Of a DNA stretch of 64,000 nt, positions 34,408-42,025 are shown piece after piece. The stretch comes from Actinoplanes subtropicus (GTDB lineage Bacteria > Actinomycetota > Actinomycetes > Mycobacteriales > Micromonosporaceae). The stretch lies in contig NZ_JOJL01000002.1 in assembly GCF_000721705.1 (NCBI RefSeq), positions 496,001 to 560,000 of the forward strand, written 5' to 3'. The notes under the pieces are model-generated. The model ran no database searches, was not told where the DNA came from, and saw only the letters and a program-made list of their open reading frames with translations. Within the stretch, counting starts at the first letter, position 1, and the number at the start of each line of letters is the position of its first letter. The position numbers and the translations under genes are program-made.

Positions 34408-35616
34408 ATGTCCGATGTTTTCGTCAGCTCCGACCCTGGCACTGCGCCGCGCGAGCTCCGTGACGTGGTGACGGTCCGGGACAAGCTGACCCAGGGCTAC
34501 CACGACGCGGTACTGGAGAAGGTCTTCCGGCCGTCCTGGTTCCTGATCGGCAACGCCAACGAGCTGCCGAAGCCGGGAAGCTTCTTCGTCCGCGATATCC
34601 CCACCTTCCGCACCTCTGTGCTGGTCAAGCGCGGCAAGGACGGGGTGATCCGGAGCTTCCACAACGTGTGCCGGCATCGCGGCAAGAAGGTCGTGCCCAC
34701 CGAGTGCGGGTGGGCCGAAGGCACCTCAAGCTCGCACACCTGCTGGTTCCACGGCTGGTCCTACAGCGCCGACGGCTCGTTGCGGTCGGTTCCTGACGAG
34801 AATCAGTTTTTCAGCATGGACAAGGCGAAGAACGGGCTGGTCCCGGTACGGACCGAGGTGTGGGCGGGACTGATCTTCGTGTACTTCGGCGGCGAGGACG
34901 GGGTCGGGCTCACCGAGTGGCTGGGCGAACTCGCCGACGGATTCGAGGGCTACTACACCGAGATGGAGAAGATCGGCACCTTCTCCGCCGACGTCCGGGC
35001 CAACTGGAACATCGCGATGGACTCCTTCTCGGAGGGCTATCACACCATCTTCCTGCACCGGCGCACCCAGCCCAAGCTGGTCGGCAAGGACAACCCGATG
35101 CGCCATGCGCCCCTTATCGACGTCTACGACCGGCACGTCCGCGTCGGCACCCCGGCAAATTCCGAGTACCTGGGGCCGCCTGCCGAACGAGCCCTGTACG
35201 CGCATGGCCGCAAGCTCTCGCCCGCGGTGGAGACCGACTTCAGCCTGCTGCCGCCCGCGGTGAACCGGACGCGCTTTCAGCCGTGGTTCTTCGACATTGT
35301 CGGGCACTTCCCCAACGTCAGCATCCTCAACGGCCCGCACTGGTACAGCGTGGTCACCGTCTGGCCCATCGACCGGGAGAACACGCGGTTGCACTTCGAT
35401 CTCTATGCCCGCAAGACCCGGCATGCGGGAGACCGGCTGGCCCAGGCCTACACGCGCGGGTTGCAGTACACCGTCGCCCGTGAGGACCTGTCGGCCATGG
35501 AGGACGTACAGCGCGGCCTGGACTCGGGCGCCATCGACAGCATCAACCTCTCCCTGCAGGAGTTCAGCCTGCAGAACCGCTACGCCATCATCGACGAACT
35601 GATCGGAGCGCGGTAA
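34408..35616 (+). CDS. Rieske non-heme iron oxygenase, alpha subunit
   Basis: A 402-residue ring-hydroxylating or O-demethylating oxygenase. The Rieske [2Fe-2S] ligands are Cys88-x-His90 (NVCRHRG) and Cys112-x2-His115 (TCWFHGWSYS). The mononuclear iron site is in MDSFSEGYHTIFLH (His212, His217), with an Asp expected near residue 370 (LSAMEDVQRGLD). It needs electrons from a reductase; the nearest candidate is the phthalate-type reductase at 21575, since none is adjacent. It is coupled (TAATG) to the small gene at 35616. Family members act on aromatic acids or phenylpropanoids. The operator overlapping its ribosome site suggests tight repression. Confidence 0.94.
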   Translation: MSDVFVSSDPGTAPRELRDVVTVRDKLTQGYHDAVLEKVFRPSWFLIGNANELPKPGSFFVRDIPTFRTSVLVKRGKDGVIRSFHNVCRHRGKKVVPTECGWAEGTSSSHTCWFHGWSYSADGSLRSVPDENQFFSMDKAKNGLVPVRTEVWAGLIFVYFGGEDGVGLTEWLGELADGFEGYYTEMEKIGTFSADVRANWNIAMDSFSEGYHTIFLHRRTQPKLVGKDNPMRHAPLIDVYDRHVRVGTPANSEYLGPPAERALYAHGRKLSPAVETDFSLLPPAVNRTRFQPWFFDIVGHFPNVSILNGPHWYSVVTVWPIDRENTRLHFDLYARKTRHAGDRLAQAYTRGLQYTVAREDLSAMEDVQRGLDSGAIDSINLSLQEFSLQNRYAIIDELIGAR

Positions 35617-35963
35617 TGAAACTCCACAGCGAGCTTCCCGACGGATTCTCCGACCTTGCGCCGTTCCTGGACCGGTGGCGGCTGATCGGCCAGCAGTCCA
35701 GGATGCGTGCGATGGCCGCCGCCGACATGCCGGAGCTGCGGACCTTCTACGACGCCGTGCTGCCGCGCATCGACGCGATCATCGCCCATCTGAACCAGTT
35801 TCCGGTGGACGACATGCCCCCCCAGGAGCGGGCGCTGTTCGACCTCGCCCTGACCTTCGCCGAGGTCGCCCACCCGGTGGACCTGGAGTGGCGGTCGGCT
35901 GACGTGAGCGACCTGTTCCCGGCCGAGCGGATCGACCTGGTCGGGCCGTCTCAAGCCTGGTGA
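35616..35963 (+). CDS. Small partner protein of the Rieske oxygenase (115 aa)
   Basis: A helical, acidic 115-residue protein (FSDLAPFLDRWRLIGQQSRM, YDAVLPRIDAIIAHLNQFPV, DDMPPQERALFDLALTFAEV). Its ATG overlaps the stop of the Rieske gene as TAATG, so the two should be made in fixed ratio. It has no signal peptide, metal motif or ferredoxin cysteines. It is not a classical beta subunit, which would be an NTF2-like fold of about 160 residues. An accessory or stability role in the oxygenase is inferred from the coupling only. Confidence 0.75.
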   Translation: MKLHSELPDGFSDLAPFLDRWRLIGQQSRMRAMAAADMPELRTFYDAVLPRIDAIIAHLNQFPVDDMPPQERALFDLALTFAEVAHPVDLEWRSADVSDLFPAERIDLVGPSQAW

Positions 35964-35985
35964 CCAGCCGAAGTGATGTGACGTC

Positions 35986-36162
35986 ATGAGTGACAAGTTC
36001 GGCGTGCTGACCAGAGTGGGACCGGACACTCCGGCCGGCGACCTGTTCCGGCAGATCAGGCTTCCGGTGGCCAAGTCCTCGGAGTTCGAAGCCGACGGGG
36101 AACCGATCCGGCTGATGGCACGCGGGGAGCGGCTGGTCGGCTTTCGCGACACCCAGGGCTAG
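35986..36162 (+). pseudogene. 5' relic of a second Rieske oxygenase (58 aa)
   Basis: The frame from ATG 35986 reads FGVLTRVGPDTPAGDLFRQI, LPVAKSSEFEADGEPIRLMA and RGERLVGFRDTQG then TAG. This is the typical start of a VanA/phthalate-4,5-dioxygenase-type Rieske protein up to the residues just before the C-x-H cluster. Nothing downstream continues it. It is the truncated first 58 residues of a third Rieske gene in the former operon. Confidence 0.75.
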
Positions 36163-36374
36163 CCGCGCGACTGATCGTCAAGGGGGTTGCGCCGTGGAAG
36201 CCGCTTCCCGCTGCGGCCGATGAGGGGGTTGCGATCGGTGCTTGCGTCTGCCGTTCGCAACCAGCCTCGATCCGTCAGAAGGTATTGATCCCTCGGTAAT
36301 GTTTTCGGCTGACCGTTTTGTCCCTTAGGGCTCAGCGCGGACCTACTCAGTCATTTGATCTTTGATTTGTTGCT

Positions 36375-36735
36375 CAGACCGAGTTTCCGCGTCCGTCCAC
36401 AACCGATGCCGTGGTTCCGTTCGCCGTGAAAGTCGTGCGGGGCAAGGGGAACGGCCGCCCACTCGTTGTCGGTAACCTTGACCCCGGTCGGGTAGACGCC
36501 GTCGTCCAGACACGCCGACACGGTCAGCCCGGTCTCGGTCGTGGTGTGCGCGATCAGCTCCAGGATCGTCTGGTAGTCGGTCAACGGCCGACCCGCCAGT
36601 TGATGGAGATGAACGGGAACATCTTGTGCTCTATCTGACCGGAAAATGACCTTGGCCACGTCGGGGTTTGGGCAGGCGGCGTCGCCGGGCCAGTGGCCGC
36701 TGAACCGGTCGGTGGTGAGGCCGGTCAGGTCGTTG
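36375..36735 (-). mobile_element. ISAzo13-like transposase C-terminal remnant
   Basis: The minus strand reads GRPLTDYQTILELIAHTTTE, TGLTVSACLDDGVYPTGVKV and VPLAPHDFHGERNHGI. This is the characteristic C-terminal block of ISAzo13-family transposases (TYPTGVKV...LPLxxHDFHGEWNY). The preceding part (GQIEHKMFPFISINWR, HWPGDAACPNPD) is visible in other frames, so at least two frameshifts are present. No terminal inverted repeats were found. Confidence 0.75.
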
Positions 36736-36750
36736 CGTTCACGATGAAAA

Positions 36751-36968
36751 TGGTTCAGTGCATGAGGACGACCAAGTCGACCAAGCCATGCGGACCTGGC
36801 ACCCGCCGCGCCGGTGATTCACGGGCCACGCCTTACGTGAGTGCGAACCGCCCGCCGACGAGGCTGCTGGCATCGCGTGGTCACCGGATCATGACTGGCT
36901 TCCCTGACATGTGACGCACCGTCACCGGGGTGGCGGCCCGGCGTCAAGCACGTCGGGATTGAACAGCG
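36751..36968. repeat. Deletion scar and copy 2 of the 202-bp direct repeat
   Basis: 36751-36770 is identical to 28596-28615 (the stop-codon end of the MFS gene). From 36767 the sequence switches to a copy of 30876-31077 (tetR 3' end and downstream). The four bases GACG are shared by both parents at the joint. The segment is therefore what remains of a second MFS-tetR cassette after loss of the intervening 2.26 kb. Confidence 0.85.
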
Positions 36969-36976
36969 CCTGCCGA

Positions 36977-38062
36977 TCATGGTCGGACAGGGTGCTTGTC
37001 CCGATACATCGCCACATCCGCGGCCGCGGTCAGCTGTTCGACGCCGGCCGGATTCCCGGACGCTCTGCAGGCCACGCCGATGCTGACACCCACCTGCACC
37101 ACCTCTGCTCCGACGTCGACGGGCTGGCAGATACTGGCTCGTAGTCGTTGCGCCAAGACTTCGGCGGCCGCCGCGTCGGCGTCCGGCAGCAAAACGATGA
37201 ACTCGTCCCCACCGAGCCGGCCCGGCATGTCGGTACCGCGCAGCAGACCCTTCATCCGCCGGCCCGTCTGGATGAGTACCGCGTCGCCCGCGGCGTGGCC
37301 GAGTGAGTCGTTGACCTGTTTGAAGCCGTCGAGGTCGAGCAGCAGCACCGCCATACCGCGGCCGTCGAGGCTTGCGGCGTACCGCTCTACTGATGAACGG
37401 TTCGGCAGGCCGGTGAGCGCATCATGACCGGCCTGATGCTCCAGCTGCTGGTGAGCCTGCTGAAGCTGGGCGACCTGCCGGGCCGAGGCATTGGATTGGG
37501 CACCGCACAGGGCGGCCACGATCAAGATGACCGGAATGGCGACTGGTGTCGTCCCTCCCTCGGTCAGGAGCCGAGCGGACGTCAATATCCCTGCCAACAC
37601 CACGCCCGCGGCGATGGCCCCGACGACGAGGGTGCTGCGCAGGAGTAGCCGCTGGGCGGCGACCACGACCGGAATGATCACCAGCGGCCAGGCAATCTGG
37701 TCGCCGTGCATTTCGAGCCAGAGAACGCCGCCACAGGTCGCGGCCGTGTCGACGGCAACTTGCAGGATGCCGTAGAGGCGATAGCGCGGCCCGTCCGGTC
37801 TGGCGAAGTTGATCACGGTCAGGGCGCAGGTACCGGTCATTATCAGGACGTTGATCGCACAGATGGCGGGTAGCCATGACGGCTGTGGCCCGCGCCCCGG
37901 ATCCATCAGGCTCACGAGAAAGGCCAGGTTGCCGCCGGCGCCCGCAGCGCGACAGACGAGGTTGGCCAACTCGATCGTTTGCCGCCGCCGAAAATGCGGA
38001 TCCGCTCTGAACTTCACACCTGCGACGATCGGTCTCTCCGCGACCCGGATGAGGCGTCCCAC
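36977..38062 (-). CDS. Membrane-bound diguanylate cyclase (GGDEF)
   Basis: A 361-residue protein starting at GTG 38062. Five or six membrane segments fill about residues 40-205 (AAGAGGNLAFLVSLMDPG, ICAINVLIMTGTCALTVINF, WPLVIIPVVVAAQRLLL, LVVGAIAAGVVLAGILTSA). A short coiled coil (VAQLQQAHQQLEHQAGHD) links to the GGDEF domain at about 205-360: DALTGLPNRSS, LLLDLDGFKQVNDSLGHAAG and the intact active-site motif RLGGDEFIVLLPD. It makes cyclic di-GMP. The C-terminus stops at AMYRDKHPVRP, slightly earlier than usual, right beside the repeat scar, so its last few residues may have been altered by the rearrangement. Confidence 0.92.
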   Translation of the reverse strand: MGRLIRVAERPIVAGVKFRADPHFRRRQTIELANLVCRAAGAGGNLAFLVSLMDPGRGPQPSWLPAICAINVLIMTGTCALTVINFARPDGPRYRLYGILQVAVDTAATCGGVLWLEMHGDQIAWPLVIIPVVVAAQRLLLRSTLVVGAIAAGVVLAGILTSARLLTEGGTTPVAIPVILIVAALCGAQSNASARQVAQLQQAHQQLEHQAGHDALTGLPNRSSVERYAASLDGRGMAVLLLDLDGFKQVNDSLGHAAGDAVLIQTGRRMKGLLRGTDMPGRLGGDEFIVLLPDADAAAAEVLAQRLRASICQPVDVGAEVVQVGVSIGVACRASGNPAGVEQLTAAADVAMYRDKHPVRP

Positions 38063-38163
38063 GGGTTCCGTTCGGGAGCGAATCCGGAGTCCGGTCGCCG
38101 GCTGGTTACTTCGGGCGCGGCCGGCCCGGCCGTGCGGTGGCCTCCGATCCCATGGTAGATCGC

Positions 38164-38188
38164 TAACTGGAGGCGTTGCCTCAAGTTG
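38164..38188. promoter_or_regulatory. TetR-type operator ahead of the second tetR
   Basis: TAACTGGAGG-CGTTG-CCTCAAGTTG (38164-38188) is a 10-bp imperfect palindrome with a 5-base spacer. It matches the operator at 30205-30229 in both half-sites and spacing, and lies 16 bases before the tetR start. Confidence 0.75.
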
Positions 38189-38204
38189 GTGATAGCCTGA
38201 TCAC

Positions 38205-38882
38205 ATGACCCTTACCGGCACTGGCCGCGACCGCGCGGATCGGCCGCTGCGGCGCGACGCGGAACGCAACCGTCAGCGGATACTGCGGACCGCTCACCGG
38301 GTGTTCGCCGAACGCGGACTCGACGTGTCCCTCGACGAGATCGCCCAGCGCGCCGATGTCGGCGTCGGCACTGTCTACCGGCGGTTTCCCACCAAAGAAG
38401 CGTTGGTGGAGGAGCTTTTCGAACGACGACTACAGGAGGTCGTCGAGATCGGGCAGCAAGCACTGGCCGATCCGGACCCATGGCGCGGACTGATCACTTT
38501 CATCGACGGTGCGTGCGCCCAGCAGGCCGGCGACCGCGGGCTGCGCGAGGTCATGCTCGGCGCTCGGTACGGAAACGACCGGGTGGCACGCGTACGTGAC
38601 AGCTTTCAACCGATCGTGGCCGAACTTGTCGCCCGTGCCCACGCCGGCGGCCGGCTTCGGGCCGACTTCGCCGGAACCGACGTTCCGCTGCTCGCGGCCA
38701 TGGTGAACGCTGTCGCCGACTATGCCCGCGAGGTGAATGCGGACGTCTGGCGCCGCTACCTCACCATTTTGATCGATGGCATCGCCGCCAGTCGTGTCGA
38801 TGGGACGCCCCTGCCGGTCGCCCCGCTTGACGAAGATCAGGTCGATCGCGCGATGCGGTCCTGGCACCCCCACAGCCGATAG
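38205..38882 (+). CDS. TetR-family repressor, paralogue of the one at 30246
   Basis: A 225-residue regulator. The DNA-binding region (RNRQRILRTAHRVFAERGLD, VSLDEIAQRADVGVGTVYRR, FPTKEALVEELFERRL) is almost the same as in the paralogue. The ligand domain is more diverged (AQQAGDRGLREVMLGARYGN, DFAGTDVPLLAAMVNAVADY), with the shared ending DEDQVDRAMRSWHPHSR. There is no exporter gene beside it. It could act on its own promoter and, through the same operator, on the MFS-tetR divergon 8 kb away. A terminator-like hairpin follows immediately. Confidence 0.92.
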   Translation: MTLTGTGRDRADRPLRRDAERNRQRILRTAHRVFAERGLDVSLDEIAQRADVGVGTVYRRFPTKEALVEELFERRLQEVVEIGQQALADPDPWRGLITFIDGACAQQAGDRGLREVMLGARYGNDRVARVRDSFQPIVAELVARAHAGGRLRADFAGTDVPLLAAMVNAVADYAREVNADVWRRYLTILIDGIAASRVDGTPLPVAPLDEDQVDRAMRSWHPHSR

Positions 38883-38927
38883 CCCGGCCGGCACACGGCA
38901 GGGCGCCGTGCCGATCCAGCCGGGCTC
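38882..38927 (+). terminator. Two-part hairpin after the second tetR
   Basis: AGCCCGGC (38882-38889) pairs with GCCGGGCT (38920-38927), and inside it CGGCAC (38890-38895) pairs with GTGCCG (38909-38914) with a five-base bulge on one side. It starts within the tetR stop codon. Confidence 0.7.
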
Positions 38928-39120
38928 CGCTCCGGAGCGCCGGTGGTGGTGGCGGGCGTTCGTGCCGACGACCAGGATGGCTCGAGTCGTGACTTGGCCG
39001 CGTCGTCCAGCCGCAATGCCGCCCGGACCTGCGGCGCGGCGACCCCGTTACGATGGAGGCGCTGGTGATCCGCATTTCGCGTGCGCCGTGTCGTGCGAGC
39101 GCCGATGGAAAGGGCACCCG

Positions 39121-39888
39121 ATGATGGCAGGGCCGCATGCGGTGGCGCCGCCGGCGAGGGGGACCCGCCGCCGCATCCTCGTCATCGAGGATGATCCGGG
39201 CATCCGGACGATGCTGGGCTCGATCTTGCGCCACTCCGGATACGAGACCGAGTGCACGTCGACGGGTCAGGAGGCGCTGGTCTCGGTGGATGAGTTCCGC
39301 CCCGACCTGATGGTCGTCGATGTCATGCTTCCGGACATTGATGGATTGGAGATTGCTCGGGTCCTGCGCACCTTGGGTGTGGCGATCCCAATCGTTTTCT
39401 TGACGGCCCGCACCGATGAGGAAGACGTCGTCGCCGGCCTGCGTTCCGGCGGCGACGACTATGTCACCAAGCCGTTCAATGTCGACGAGTTGCTGCTGCG
39501 TATTCGCGCAATTCTCGGTCGGCTGCATCCCGGAGATCCGATCGGCGAGGATGATCAGGCCGACATGTTGGGCTTTGCCGATCTGTTCCTCGACAGGCGG
39601 ACGGGCGAGGTGCGGCGAGCCGGGCGGATAGTCTCGCTGACGCCCACCGAGTTCAAGCTGCTCGCCTTCCTGATGACCCACCCGAAGCAGGCCGTGAGCA
39701 AAAGGGTCATCGTCGAGACCGTCTGGGGCGGTGAGTTCGCCGGTGGCATCCGCATCGTCGACACGTACATGAAGTCACTACGCCGCAAGGTCGATTGCTT
39801 CTTCCCGCCGTTGCTGCACAGTGTCCGTGGCGTCGGCTACTGCCTGCGCCTGCCTCCCGCTGAGGACGCGCCGGGGTCACCGGGATGA
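39121..39888 (+). CDS. OmpR-family response regulator
   Basis: A 255-residue regulator. The receiver domain at about residues 18-130 has the acidic pocket EDD, the phosphoacceptor Asp in LMVVDVMLPDIDG and the conserved Lys in YVTKPFN. The winged-helix DNA-binding domain at about 155-245 ends with MKSLRRKVD...SVRGVGYCLRLP. GAAAGGG lies eight bases before the ATG (a second ATG follows directly). Its stop overlaps the histidine kinase start (ATGA), so the two form a two-component system. The target genes are not known; the ABC exporter cluster converges on this pair and is one candidate. Confidence 0.95.
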   Translation: MMAGPHAVAPPARGTRRRILVIEDDPGIRTMLGSILRHSGYETECTSTGQEALVSVDEFRPDLMVVDVMLPDIDGLEIARVLRTLGVAIPIVFLTARTDEEDVVAGLRSGGDDYVTKPFNVDELLLRIRAILGRLHPGDPIGEDDQADMLGFADLFLDRRTGEVRRAGRIVSLTPTEFKLLAFLMTHPKQAVSKRVIVETVWGGEFAGGIRIVDTYMKSLRRKVDCFFPPLLHSVRGVGYCLRLPPAEDAPGSPG

Positions 39889-41414
39889 TCGCTCGTCGTC
39901 TTGCGTGGCCGGCGCGCCCGAAGTCGTTGCGCGCTCGCCTGGTGTGGGGCGCCGCGGTGCTGTGTACGGCGGCGGTCTTGACCGTTCAGATCATCGGCGT
40001 GCTGGTGCTTCGTTCCTGGCTACTGGGCCAGGTGGATCAGCAACTGGCCGGATTTCCGACGCCGACACCGGCCCTCGCCGCTCTGCCACCGCCGGCCGTG
40101 ACGGCGACCGGCTCGATCGTTCTGCCCTCCGACTTCCGGTTGACCATCTACGACCACGCCGGGCGGCGCACGCCGGCCATCGGCGCCGGCTCTCCGCCGG
40201 GGCCGCGCCTCCCCGAGGAGATTGTGGGAACGACGTTGCCTCGTGGCACACCGATGACGGTCGAGGCTGTCACCGGCGACGGCCACTGGCGGGTGAAACG
40301 GGGGGACGGACCAGACGGGTCGACGTACGTCGTGGCGCTCCCGCTGGACACGTTCGACGGCGCGACGTCGAAGCTCATGTGGCTCAACGCCGTGGTCCTC
40401 GTGGTCACCGCCGTCGCACTCATCGTCCTCAGCCGGTGGGTCGTCGGGCTGGGATTGCGGCCGCTGAGCAGCATGGAGGAGACGGCCCGGGACATCGCGG
40501 CCGGCGATTCCGACCTGCGCGTCCGGGACACCGACCAACGCACCGAGGTCGGTCGCCTCGGCACCGTGCTCAACACCATGCTCGACCGGATCCACGAGGC
40601 GCTGCGGGAACGTGAACGCTCGGAGGAGCGGCTACGGCGTTTCGTCTCCGACGCGGGACATGAACTGCGCACGCCGCTGACGACCATCCAGGGCTTTGCC
40701 CAGCTGGCGCTGCGCCGCCGCGAGTCGCCCGCGGCGGAACTCGACGAGGCGGACCGGCTCATCGCCCAGAACGCCGAGCGGATGAGCCTGCTGGTCAACG
40801 ATCTGCTGCTGCTCGCCAAGCTCGACCGGGAGCCGGTCTACCGCCGGGAGCCGGTCGACCTGCTGGCCCTGGCCGCGGAGACGGTCAGCGCGGTGGCGCC
40901 CCAGCTGGATGGACGCCCGCTGAGGCTTGGCCCGTTGCTCAGCGTCGACGATCTGGAACCGGTCGAGACGATCGGTGATCCGCTCCGGCTGCGCCAGGTC
41001 GCGGACAACCTGCTGGCGAACGCTCTCATGCACACGCCATCCGAGGCCGTCATCGAGGTACGCGTCGGCACGGCCCGATCCGGAACTGCCGTCGGCGGCA
41101 CCGACCGGCCCGGACGGGCCAGCGCTCTTCCACCCCTGCCCGACGGCGTCGTCGTGCACATTCTCGAGGTGGCCGACCATGGCCCGGGCTTGACCAGCGC
41201 GGAGGCCGCCAAGGTCTTCGAGCGGTTCTATCGCGTCGACCGGTCACGCACGCGCGATCAGGGCGGATCGGGACTGGGGCTCGCCATCGCGACCGCCATC
41301 GCCGAACGGCATGGCGGTCGCGTCGAGGTCGACACCGCGCCCGGAAACGGCTGCACCTTCCGCCTGGTGTTACCCGCGGTGGACGGTGGGCAGTCCGGTA
41401 TGGACGGTGCCTGA
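39885..41414 (+). CDS. Membrane histidine kinase, partner of the preceding regulator
   Basis: A 509-residue sensor kinase. Two membrane segments (about residues 20-45, LVWGAAVLCTAAVLTVQIIG, and about 165-185, WLNAVVLVVTAVALIVLSRW) bracket an extracytoplasmic sensing domain. HAMP follows (GLGLRPLSSMEETARDIAAG). The phospho-His motif is DAGHELRTPLTTIQGFAQLA. The catalytic domain shows N-box RQVADNLLANALMHTP, G1 VADHGPGLTS and G2 GGSGLGLAIATAIAERHGG. It is very similar in layout to the kinase at 45234, so the two systems may be related. A low-complexity Gly/Pro insertion lies between N and G1 boxes. Confidence 0.95.
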   Translation: MIARRLAWPARPKSLRARLVWGAAVLCTAAVLTVQIIGVLVLRSWLLGQVDQQLAGFPTPTPALAALPPPAVTATGSIVLPSDFRLTIYDHAGRRTPAIGAGSPPGPRLPEEIVGTTLPRGTPMTVEAVTGDGHWRVKRGDGPDGSTYVVALPLDTFDGATSKLMWLNAVVLVVTAVALIVLSRWVVGLGLRPLSSMEETARDIAAGDSDLRVRDTDQRTEVGRLGTVLNTMLDRIHEALRERERSEERLRRFVSDAGHELRTPLTTIQGFAQLALRRRESPAAELDEADRLIAQNAERMSLLVNDLLLLAKLDREPVYRREPVDLLALAAETVSAVAPQLDGRPLRLGPLLSVDDLEPVETIGDPLRLRQVADNLLANALMHTPSEAVIEVRVGTARSGTAVGGTDRPGRASALPPLPDGVVVHILEVADHGPGLTSAEAAKVFERFYRVDRSRTRDQGGSGLGLAIATAIAERHGGRVEVDTAPGNGCTFRLVLPAVDGGQSGMDGA

Positions 41415-41423
41415 GCGCGCCGC

Positions 41424-42017
41424 CTAATCCGACTTGGTGATCTTGGTAGCGGCGACCGTGCCGTCGGAGCCCGTCGTGCCGTCCACCGTCACGGTGGAGC
41501 CGGTTTTCAGGTCCTTGACAGAGCCCTTCTTGGGGATCTGGACGGCTGTGCCGGTGCCGGTTTTGACGGTGATCGTCTGGCCGTCCGTGGTCACGATGTA
41601 GACGGTGTTCCCGTCGATGAGTTTCACCTTCCCGGTGGTGCCGCCGCCGGTCCCCTGGCTGCCGGTGTCCGTCTGCTGTCCGGTGCCGGTGCCCGTGGGG
41701 AACCCGCCCGGAATGCCGCTGGCGCCGATCTGCGGGAAGCCGCTGCCCAGGCCGGCGAAGGGGTTGCTCTGCGCGGAGGTCGAGCTTTCACCCCACCGTT
41801 TCTGGACCTGCGTGCCGCCGACGAACCCGGCGACGAGCAGGGCGAGGACGCCGAGCGCGATGGTGGTGCGGGTGACGATGCGCCGCGGTGCCCGTTCTGC
41901 CAGTTGATCAGAGAGGTCGTCGGCGAACGGGTCGCCGTCGAGGTCGACGTGGTCGGTTGAGCCGCGGTCGGAGACCTCGGCGGTGTCGTCATCGGCGGGG
42001 CGGCCGTGTGTCGTCAT
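41424..42017 (-). CDS. Single-span membrane protein with DUF5666-like domain
   Basis: A 197-residue protein. An acidic cytoplasmic N-terminus (residues 1-48) precedes one membrane span TIALGVLALLVAGFVGGTQV. A Gly/Thr-rich linker follows (FPTGTGTGQQTDTGSQGTGG), then a small beta domain of about 65 residues with repeated T-V-x-V-x-G motifs (VKLIDGNTVYIVTTDGQTIT, GSVKDLKTGSTVTVDG), resembling DUF5666. It is the last gene of the ABC exporter operon, nine bases after the permease. A periplasm-side or wall-side role connected to the exporter is inferred from position. Confidence 0.8.
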   Translation of the reverse strand: MTTHGRPADDDTAEVSDRGSTDHVDLDGDPFADDLSDQLAERAPRRIVTRTTIALGVLALLVAGFVGGTQVQKRWGESSTSAQSNPFAGLGSGFPQIGASGIPGGFPTGTGTGQQTDTGSQGTGGGTTGKVKLIDGNTVYIVTTDGQTITVKTGTGTAVQIPKKGSVKDLKTGSTVTVDGTTGSDGTVAATKITKSD

Positions 42018-42025
42018 GATGGATC

